Assembly: GCA_016211085.1 (NCBI GenBank)
Contig: JACQSY010000023.1
Coordinates: 1-33,087, forward strand
DNA: 33,087 nt
Direction of reading: 5' to 3'
DNA from: Acidobacteriota bacterium
Lineage (GTDB): Bacteria > Acidobacteriota > UBA6911 > RPQK01 > JACQSY01
Below, in pieces: positions 1 through 6,547 of the stretch (positions are counted from its first letter, which is position 1; the number at the start of each line of letters is the position of its first letter). The notes below the pieces were generated by a model. The model made no database searches, was not told where the DNA came from, and saw only the letters and a program-made list of their open reading frames with translations. Made by a program: the position numbers and the translations under genes.

Positions 1-63
1 CCAAGTCTCCAAAAGGAGGCGCTCCTCGCTACCAAGGACGAGCTTTTGTGCAGGCTCCCACAT
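1..63 (-). CDS. IS630-family transposase, N-terminal fragment (runs off the window)
   Basis: The minus strand from ATG at 63 reads MWEPAQKLVLGSEERLLLET and continues out of the window. The pattern 'LVL..EER..LE.W' is the usual opening of IS630-family transposases, before the helix-turn-helix region. The in-frame codons upstream hold a stop and no better start, so ATG 63 is chosen. Only 21 codons are seen. The assignment rests on that short match plus the terminal sequence shared with the better-supported IS630 transposase at the right edge of the window. Confidence 0.5.
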   Translation of the reverse strand, partial: MWEPAQKLVLGSEERLLLETW

Positions 64-122
64 GGGAACGAAGTCTATCAGAGTAATGCTCTATTGTAAA
101 GCCATTTGTGAGACACTACACT
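1..122 (-). mobile_element. 5' end of an IS630-family insertion sequence (partial)
   Basis: Read on the minus strand from 122, the sequence begins TAGTGTAGTG, has about 50 non-coding bases with a CTTTACA stretch, then opens a transposase frame at 63 that leaves the window. The same TAGTGTAGTG, again followed by CTTTACA, lies at the outer edge of the IS630 transposase at the right end of the window. IS630 elements insert at TA, which fits the TA at the junction. The element has landed against the start of a hicA remnant. Only about 120 bases are visible, so the boundary is inferred from the shared terminal sequence. Confidence 0.6.
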
Positions 123-347
123 AGATTGCCTGTCCTTTCAGGGTAGGAAGTCGTCAAAGCTCTTCAGAAGAAAGGCTTCGTTGTCCATCACCAGCGCGGC
201 AGCCACATCATTTTGAAGCAGGCAACAGCGCCGTATAGCCGGCTTTCAGTTCCCAACCACAAAACCATCAAGACGGGCCTGCTGAGGGCTATCATTCGCG
301 AAGCCGGTCTGACGCGTGAGGAATTTCTGGACCTTTTGGAGAGATAA
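123..347 (+). pseudogene. hicA-type toxin remnant with internal stop
   Basis: The frame from 123 reads RLPVLSG, then an in-frame TAG at 144-146, then EVVKALQKKGFVVHHQRGSH and on to LLER with a stop at 345-347. This is the HicA/YcfA-like mRNA interferase pattern: 'SG+EVVKALQKKGF', the 'RGSH' loop with the catalytic His, a 'VPNHKTIKTGLLRAIIREAGL' core and a terminal 'EFLDLL'. HicA proteins are small double-stranded-RNA-binding-fold toxins usually paired with HicB. Here the TAG replaces what is normally a basic residue, and the original start codon is missing because IS630 sequence abuts codon 2 or 3. No hicB is recognisable next to it. It is almost certainly non-functional. Confidence 0.75.
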
Positions 348-389
348 GCGGGTTTATTCTTTGCCGATGTTTCCTGAAAGTTGATCTGA

Positions 390-468
390 ATGGGGCTGAA
401 AAAGAAGAAAGAACAAATGGTCGGGACCAAGCTGCCCGAAGATTCGGTGCGGGACCTGGAGGCCATAG
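390..468 (+). pseudogene. ribbon-helix-helix / UPF0175-like antitoxin fragment
   Basis: From ATG 390 the frame gives a lysine-rich start, then MVGTKLPEDSVRDLEAI, after which the frame is lost. The segment 'VGTKLPE..VRDLE.IE' resembles the DNA-binding start of small CopG/UPF0175-type antitoxins, which normally continue for another 50-80 residues. None of that continuation is visible; the following bases read better in another frame as part of an unrelated remnant. It is best read as a truncated antitoxin gene left from a toxin-antitoxin locus. The assignment rests on about 17 residues and is tentative. Confidence 0.4.
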
Positions 469-800
469 TTAGCGGACGAGCAGGCTGTCACCGACGGTGT
501 CCTGATTCCGTTTGTCGTCAACGACCGAGACACGCGCCACCGCATCACGAACAACACCTTCGGCGGCCTGAAGAAGGATTATGGAATCGAAGGGTTGCGA
601 GTACGACGACGCCGGATATCCGGGATTTTTCCTTCGCGAACTGTTGCCCCGGGTCCCCGCTGCCGTGCGGGAGTGCGAGGTGGGCGGAATCCTGAAAACG
701 GACTACGATTTTCGGGTGGTGCGGAAAGACCGAGGGGAAATCCTCTGGTATCTGCCTAACGAGATCGGAGGTCACCATGATGAAGCCGGAATATTATTGA
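469..800 (+). pseudogene. decayed gene of unknown function (two frameshifts)
   Basis: A protein-like sequence can be followed only by changing frame. From 469 it reads LADEQAVTDGVLIPFVVNDR and on to LKKDYG. Near 590 it shifts to the frame giving YDDAGYPGFFLRELLPRV and GGILKTDYDFRV. Near 770 it shifts again to VTMMKPEYY with a stop at 798-800. The joined sequence would be about 110 residues. I do not recognise the family; 'DRDTRHRITNN' and 'GGILKTDYDFR' look like conserved motifs of a mobile-element accessory protein, but that is a guess. The next remnant begins 10 bases after the stop, so the two may once have been co-transcribed. Confidence 0.5.
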
Positions 801-810
801 GGAGGATCAT

Positions 811-1032
811 GTGCGTGGAAAAATCCTTTTAGCCCTTGACCACGACACGATTTGGCAACTGTTTTACGAGAAGAATGGCGGCGGGATTGGCCATGTCTAC
901 TTTGACCACCGGCCTTTCGCGCAGTTTTACGAAGGCGTAACCGGCCAGAGCTTTCATGAGGACTACGTCTTTGGGCGGGTCCGGCAATGGCCTGTCGTTA
1001 CCCTGCTGCGCTTTGCGTGCCTGCTGCGTTGA
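811..1032 (+). pseudogene. truncated gene of unknown function
   Basis: A GTG at 811 preceded by GAGGAGG (about 5 bases away) opens a frame reading MRGKILLALDHDTIWQLFYE, then a Gly-rich turn, FDHRPFAQFYEGVTG and FHEDYVFGRV. The last ~12 codons overlap the 3' end of the molybdenum hydroxylase gene on the other strand and look like run-on sequence, so the original C-terminus was probably lost. The strong ribosome binding site and natural composition up to about residue 60 suggest a once-real gene, paired with the remnant just upstream. No family was recognised. Confidence 0.45.
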
Positions 1033-4000
1033 CGCGCAATTCGATTTTGTGCAGGCAGCGGCGCAGTAGCCCCGCAGCGGCGTCCAGCTTCCAGACATTT
1101 CCTTCCAGCGGGTGGGCTTGCGATATCCAGCATTCACTGACCGCGTGAATCAACTCCAGCGTCAATTTTTTCCCCTGCAGCTTCGCCTCTACCGCTTGCG
1201 CCCTCCAGGGTGTGGGAGCTATTGCACCCAGCACCACCCTGCAGTCTTCCACACTTCCTTGACGGCCCAAACGAACAGAAACGCATGCTGAAGCAACGGC
1301 AAAATCCCCCTGCCACAGCTTGAGCTTTTCAAACTGCGTCAATCGCTGTCGTGCGGAGGCAGAAATGTAGACACCGGTCAGGATCTCATCGGAGGCAAGT
1401 CGGGGTTCCCCCGGGCCCTTGTAAAAATCAGCGATGGCCAATTTCCTGGACCCCGCCTTCCCTACAATTTCAGCTGAGGCGTCTAGTGCCGCCAGAGTGG
1501 TTGCCAGATCCGACGGAGTCACCGCCTGACAGCGGTGTGCATCCATTGCGGCATGATAAAAACGATGATCCCCCAACACAGCGTAGCAGGGGCGCATAAA
1601 TCCGCCTCGCTTGTAGCAATGAAATCCATTTCGATAAAACCAGCAGCGCTTCTGTTGGCACAGATTCCCTCCCAGCGTGGCCATCTCTCGGACCTGGGGC
1701 GATGCTATCTCCGCGATCGTTCCGCAAAGTGCATGATCTCCAGAGCGGCCCAATCGACGCGCAATTTCGGCAAGCGACCATCCCGCGCCCATAAACAAGC
1801 CGTGCTCGGCGGTCTCCTCCCACCGGTAAAGATCGGCCACCGCACTCACGTCTACAAGAGTCGTCGGCTTGATCAATCCTTGCTGGCAGGCCGGCAGCAA
1901 ATCAGTGGCTCCAGCCACCATGGCCGAGCCAGGCTTCTGCAGAGCCGCTATAGCGTCCTGGAGGTTAGAGGAACGCTCTATTTTCTCGATCGACCTTTGG
2001 TCAAGCCCGGAAGAAGACTCAGCGGGCCGACGATCGAGCAGATCGTATATGCCTCGAGGATAAGCCCAGCGCATAAGGGCAATAAACCAACGGCTGGGAC
2101 GCCACCACAAAGCAAACCGACGAGGCGCGCGGCCTTCACGCTCGCGCAACGCTTTGAGCACCTTGTCCGGCGTGATCGGAAGCTCCCGCACGCGGACTCC
2201 AATTGCGTGATACACGGCGTTGGCCACCGCCGCCGCTGTCGGAACCAGGGCAATTTCACCGATCCCTTTGGCGCCATACGGGCCTACCGGATCGGGGAAG
2301 TTCAACACGATGGGCTGGATTTCCGGTACATCAGCGGCACGCGGCAGGGCGTAGTTAACGTATGCGGGGTTGACCATTCGCCCTCTCTCGTAAAGAAGCT
2401 CCTCGCTAAGCGCCGCCCCCAGTCCCATGGCGACCCCGCCCACAATCTGGCTTTCCATGCCAATGGGATTCAATGCCTTTCCTGAATCATGTGCCGCTAT
2501 CACCTTCAGAACTTGGACTTGTCCTGTGTCGCGGTCCACCTGCACCTCCACGGCATGGGCCGCAAACGAGTAGGTAGGAGAAAGGTTGGAGATCCCCGTT
2601 TCACGGTTCATCGGCTCCACGTTCGCCACAAAAGTCCTCTGGATTCTCAGCTCTCCCTCCTGCAGGTCTTTAGCCAGCGGCAGCAGATCCACGTATGAGA
2701 TTTTTTCTTCCCCATAAATAGCGGCGCCCTCTTTCAGCTGTACGGCTTCGGGAGAGATCCTCCAGATTTGCGCTGCCAGACGGCGAAGTTCTTGCGCAGC
2801 GGCCCGCGCCGCCAGGGACACTGCATGGCCTCCCATGAAGGTTCCCCTCGATGACCATGCGCCCATGTCCACTGGAGTGGTCTCGGAGTCCATGCTGAGA
2901 ATATCGATCTGAGATAGGTCTACTGCCAGCTCTTCGGCCGCGATCTGTGACAGAAGCGTGTTTTGCCAGGTTCCGGAGTCTGCCCCTCCGAAACGAACAC
3001 GAACCCTTCCTCCAGGGCAGATATCAACTTCGGCTTCTGATTCGTTAGCTTTCTCATAAACGTGTGCCGACGTTACGTGAACTCCGATGGCGACACCCAC
3101 ACCTCTTCCCCTGCCGCCTTGTTTTCTCTTCTCGTCCCATTGGATGGCTTGGCGCACCGCCTGCAGGCATTCTGCCACTCGGACGGAGGTGAATTGCCAT
3201 CCTGCGTGGGAAATATCTCCTACTCGATTTGCGTTTTGGATTCTGAAATCGATGGGATCAATTCCTAGTTTTTCAGCCAGTTCATCCATCTGGCATTCGA
3301 TAGGGAAGGTAGCCTGGGGTCCGCCGTAACCTCGGAACTGCCCGCCGGGATGTTTATTGGTGTCGACCAGGCTGGCTTTGATGCTCACGCCGTCGGTGCG
3401 GTACAAGGAGCCCATTACCAGACAACCATAGCCCATCACGGAGGGACCCGTATGATTGTAGGCGCCGTTATCCACCAGCATGTTCGCTTCTCGAAACGTC
3501 AGCCTACCCTGCTGGTCAACCCCTGTGGTCAGTCTGATCACGAAATCGTGCCGGCATTTGGTGGTGGAAAATTCTTCATTGCGGGTGAGCACGAGCCGCA
3601 CCGGACGCCCGGCCCGCACGGAGAGTGCAGCGGCAATGACCTCGTGTTCCGAAATCTTTGATTTGGACCCGAACCCGCCTCCAACCGCGACCTCGTGAAT
3701 GACCACCTGCGAGCGATCGAGGCCGAGAGCATGGGCTACTTCCTTTTGGATGAAGTAAGGAGCTTGCGTGGAGGTCCACAGCTCGAGCCGTTTCTCATCG
3801 GCATGCCAGTGGGCAAGCACGCTGTTCGTCTCCATACAGGCGTGCGCCTGGCGGCCGAAGTGATAGGTGCCTGAAACCGTGAGTTGTGTCTTCTGTTTTC
3901 CCTTATCGACGTCTCCGTACTGACGATTGACTACCAACGAAACGTTGCGCCCGGGCTTACGGTCGTGCAACGCTGGAGCTTCCGGCTGGAGAGCCTCCGC

Positions 4001-4387
4001 AATCGTCTCCACAAATGGCAAAGGCTCGAATTCGACTCGGATCAGGCGAAGGGCGGCTTCAGCCTGCTCCGGAGTTTCTGCCGCTACTGCTGCCACTTCT
4101 TCGCCGCAAAATCGCACATGCTCTTTTGCCAGCGGCTGGCGATCCGAAAGCGGCCCCCCGTGGTGGATGTAGAACACATCCACATCGGCCGCCGTAATCA
4201 CGGCGGCGACTCCAGGAGAATTTCCAGCCTTTGAGACGTCAATCGCACGAATGCGCGCATGCGGGTAAGGGCTGCGCAGCACCTTTGCAACCAACATCCC
4301 TGGAAGCCGCAGGTCGCTGGTATATTTCCCCAGCCCCGTGGTACGGCAATCCCAGTCGAGATTTCGGACGCGTTGCCCAACGATCAC
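998..4387 (-). CDS. xanthine dehydrogenase/aldehyde oxidase-family protein: fused molybdopterin and FAD subunits
   Basis: This 1129-residue protein joins two subunits that are usually separate. Residues 1-750 are the molybdopterin-binding subunit: an opening 'GQRV...D...TGLGKYTSDL', GGGFG at 236-240, QFRGYGG at 350-356, and GAKGIGE at 705-711, whose Glu711 matches the family's catalytic glutamate. Residues about 800-1129 are the FAD-binding subunit: VAGATDL near 824 and TLGGNL near 904. After that come cysteines 910, 915, 924, 934 and 953 in a layout like the iron-sulfur insertion of PaoB/YagS-type FAD subunits. The family hydroxylates aldehydes or heteroaromatics in the cytoplasm or periplasm. 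The start is GTG at 4387 with AAGGAG about 8 bases upstream. No [2Fe-2S] subunit is encoded within or beside it, which is unusual. Substrate is unknown; no Tat signal is seen. Confidence 0.9.
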   Translation of the reverse strand: MIVGQRVRNLDWDCRTTGLGKYTSDLRLPGMLVAKVLRSPYPHARIRAIDVSKAGNSPGVAAVITAADVDVFYIHHGGPLSDRQPLAKEHVRFCGEEVAAVAAETPEQAEAALRLIRVEFEPLPFVETIAEALQPEAPALHDRKPGRNVSLVVNRQYGDVDKGKQKTQLTVSGTYHFGRQAHACMETNSVLAHWHADEKRLELWTSTQAPYFIQKEVAHALGLDRSQVVIHEVAVGGGFGSKSKISEHEVIAAALSVRAGRPVRLVLTRNEEFSTTKCRHDFVIRLTTGVDQQGRLTFREANMLVDNGAYNHTGPSVMGYGCLVMGSLYRTDGVSIKASLVDTNKHPGGQFRGYGGPQATFPIECQMDELAEKLGIDPIDFRIQNANRVGDISHAGWQFTSVRVAECLQAVRQAIQWDEKRKQGGRGRGVGVAIGVHVTSAHVYEKANESEAEVDICPGGRVRVRFGGADSGTWQNTLLSQIAAEELAVDLSQIDILSMDSETTPVDMGAWSSRGTFMGGHAVSLAARAAAQELRRLAAQIWRISPEAVQLKEGAAIYGEEKISYVDLLPLAKDLQEGELRIQRTFVANVEPMNRETGISNLSPTYSFAAHAVEVQVDRDTGQVQVLKVIAAHDSGKALNPIGMESQIVGGVAMGLGAALSEELLYERGRMVNPAYVNYALPRAADVPEIQPIVLNFPDPVGPYGAKGIGEIALVPTAAAVANAVYHAIGVRVRELPITPDKVLKALREREGRAPRRFALWWRPSRWFIALMRWAYPRGIYDLLDRRPAESSSGLDQRSIEKIERSSNLQDAIAALQKPGSAMVAGATDLLPACQQGLIKPTTLVDVSAVADLYRWEETAEHGLFMGAGWSLAEIARRLGRSGDHALCGTIAEIASPQVREMATLGGNLCQQKRCWFYRNGFHCYKRGGFMRPCYAVLGDHRFYHAAMDAHRCQAVTPSDLATTLAALDASAEIVGKAGSRKLAIADFYKGPGEPRLASDEILTGVYISASARQRLTQFEKLKLWQGDFAVASACVSVRLGRQGSVEDCRVVLGAIAPTPWRAQAVEAKLQGKKLTLELIHAVSECWISQAHPLEGNVWKLDAAAGLLRRCLHKIELRVNAAGTQSAAG

Positions 4388-4770
4388 TGCCTCTCCTTCT
4401 TGGTTGTTTACATGGGCTCACAAGGCCCAGGCACACCCACCGCCGCTTGAGAAAACTGATTGGGAGTGAGTTAACCAGGAAAAGAAAGAACAGACAAGCA
4501 CATTTCGTTTCTTGCGGCATTGAAGCACCTTTTTCTTGTGGAGATTATCCTTGACTCTCTTTTAGCGCTGATGGTAGATGTCTCAGGCATCGCTGGGCTC
4601 TTATCGGCTTTTAAGCAACAACTTTTGTTTCTTAATGGTGATATTCTTGTGAACCTGCAGGTCGAACGGCGGATTTATGTGAGAATCAATGTTGCCTTTT
4701 TGAGCGCACCCTCAATTACCGAACCCGCAACTTCGGAATATCTGACAGTAAGGATTTTAAGGACAATCAG
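4388..4770. promoter_or_regulatory. divergent intergenic region (383 bases)
   Basis: This stretch separates two divergent genes, so it should hold promoters for both. On the plus strand TTGACT (4551-4556) and TAGATG (4575-4580) are 18 bases apart and form a weak candidate promoter for the lipoprotein operon; the leader would be about 185 bases. AAGGA about 9 bases before ATG 4771 serves as ribosome binding site. I see no credible coding sequence here, and in particular no [2Fe-2S] subunit for the molybdenum hydroxylase. Confidence 0.3.
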
Positions 4771-6537
4771 ATGAACAAAAATAATTCCTTCCGTCTGTGT
4801 TCGCTTTTTTTTCTGGCCTCTTTGCTTGTCAGCGGTTGCTCGCGGCAGCAGAGCCGTGAAACCACGACCGTTTATCCTCAGCCACGCTTTCCCGCCTACG
4901 TGAAAGCCCCTACGAAAGTTGAAGAAGCATTACCTTTCGCACGGGCCGCCGTCCGTCAGGAAGCAGGCCGCACCCCTCTGGGCTTGGTAGAACCCGGGGA
5001 ACATGTCGTTATCTTCGTGGCACAGCGAGGGTGGCTGGAGCCGAACTTCATAGTGCTGAAGGCCATTGGGGCGGCTTTCCAGGAAAGAAAAATCAAACCC
5101 TTGTTCATCATGTCTTCACCTAACCAGGCCGTCGGCTCGGAGAGTCAATTCATCCAGACTCGTCCTGAAAGCACCGGTTCCCAGAACCGCCCCGTCAATC
5201 GAGTGGTCTTGGGAGCAGGTTACACTTCTGAAAAAGGTTACATGGAGGCGCGTAATTGGATCATGTCCTGGTCCAACCCCACAGAGCCCCGGGAGTGGCT
5301 CCGGCAGCGCAGCCCGGCTACTTCGGAGAAAATGTTTCCGTCCACACCCTTTGAGCGGCGCACTGCTCCCATCTCCGATGCTGTGATCCATGAAGTTGAG
5401 ACAAGCAATATGTTCAAGATTTGGGGCGGAGGGCCGCGAGAATTTCTGGACCAGTATCGCGAAAAAGTTGATGCGATTTTTATGGGAGCCGGTGGCCGTG
5501 AAGGCGCTCAAAACCGCCTGGGTCCGTATTCCGGAAAATTTTACGGGAACTTTGTTTATGACTCTTACCAGGAAACGATGAGCAAGATTCCCATGTTTCC
5601 AGGCGATCTGTGGCGCTTGATTGAAGAGCGTACCATTGAGCCGATTCCGTGGGTGGAGACGGCCAACGCTGCCGATCCCGAAGGAACTGATCTTACCTTT
5701 GAGGTCACCGAAGAAGTGGCGAAACTGTGGGCTCAGGGTGCTTACCTTCCGGCCCACTTGTTCCTGTATCCCCATGGCGCCACCACCCTTCAACCCAATC
5801 GTGTCCTCTATCCACGCCTCAGCCGCTGGCTGAAACCGGCCATGGCGAAAGCGCGAGGCGTACTGGCGGCTACCCGCAATCACACCGGCACATATCCCCG
5901 CATGGAAGTCATCATTGAAGACAGCAAGGTAAAAGAGGTGCGCGGTGGCGGAGAATATGGAGACACCCTGCGGGCATTTCTCGATCATCCCAACTTAACG
6001 CAAGTGAAAAACCCATACTATGACGTTCCAGGTTACTGGTTTCTTTTCGAAGGCGCCGTCGGAACCAACCCCAAGGCCTTTATCAAATTTGAAGAACTCC
6101 TGGAGGGGCGTCAAAGCTCAGAACGCGAGGCCGCCGGCGTCATCCACTGGGCACTAGGCGCGGAAGCCTACTCCGATGCTCCGGACCAGGAGGGGACAAA
6201 CCAAAAGTTCCAACAGCAGTACAATGTTCCGCGCGGGCACGGTTTCCACATGCATAATCTTCTTTCCACGTACCGGGTTCGCATCCGCGGCTCCAACCGC
6301 TGGGTCACCCTGATTGAAAAAGGGCGGCTGGCAGCTCTGGACAATCCGGAAGTGCGCGCTCTCGCCAACCGCTATGGAAATCCTGACGAAGTGCTGCGTC
6401 AGGACTGGGTGCCCAATTTCCCCGGCATCAACGCGCCGGGTAATTATCAAAAGGACTACGCTGCAAATCCCTGGGCACACATCAGCAAGATCATGAAAGA
6501 AGTGGAAGCGGGAACGTACGCTTACCTGGTTAAGTGA
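4771..6537 (+). CDS. lipoprotein of unknown function, distantly aminopeptidase M29-like
   Basis: This is a 588-residue secreted lipoprotein. A short basic start is followed by a hydrophobic stretch and the lipobox LVSGC, with Cys23 as the lipidation site. The mature part has motifs recalling the M29 aminopeptidase (AmpS/thermophilic aminopeptidase) fold: DPEGTDLTF at 302-310, FEGAVGTNPKAF at 426-437 and a His-rich GHGFHMHN at 489-496. Full M29 metal-ligand spacing could not be confirmed, so enzymatic activity is inference. The start is supported by AAGGA upstream. The permease gene begins 10 bases after its stop, so it is very likely the first gene of a lipoprotein-permease-ATPase operon. It could instead be a substrate-binding or accessory lipoprotein of that transporter. 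Confidence 0.75.
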   Translation: MNKNNSFRLCSLFFLASLLVSGCSRQQSRETTTVYPQPRFPAYVKAPTKVEEALPFARAAVRQEAGRTPLGLVEPGEHVVIFVAQRGWLEPNFIVLKAIGAAFQERKIKPLFIMSSPNQAVGSESQFIQTRPESTGSQNRPVNRVVLGAGYTSEKGYMEARNWIMSWSNPTEPREWLRQRSPATSEKMFPSTPFERRTAPISDAVIHEVETSNMFKIWGGGPREFLDQYREKVDAIFMGAGGREGAQNRLGPYSGKFYGNFVYDSYQETMSKIPMFPGDLWRLIEERTIEPIPWVETANAADPEGTDLTFEVTEEVAKLWAQGAYLPAHLFLYPHGATTLQPNRVLYPRLSRWLKPAMAKARGVLAATRNHTGTYPRMEVIIEDSKVKEVRGGGEYGDTLRAFLDHPNLTQVKNPYYDVPGYWFLFEGAVGTNPKAFIKFEELLEGRQSSEREAAGVIHWALGAEAYSDAPDQEGTNQKFQQQYNVPRGHGFHMHNLLSTYRVRIRGSNRWVTLIEKGRLAALDNPEVRALANRYGNPDEVLRQDWVPNFPGINAPGNYQKDYAANPWAHISKIMKEVEAGTYAYLVK

Positions 6538-6547
6538 GATAAAGCCT

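Noticed and set aside
1535..2485. 316-residue open frame on the plus strand inside the molybdenum hydroxylase gene
   Set aside because: It is antisense to a strongly conserved enzyme, has no recognisable motif, and its composition is that of a mirror frame in GC-rich coding DNA.
5116..5988. 290-residue minus-strand frame within the lipoprotein gene
   Set aside because: Fully antisense to a gene with a signal peptide and natural composition; no domain, no ribosome binding site, isolated from other minus-strand genes.
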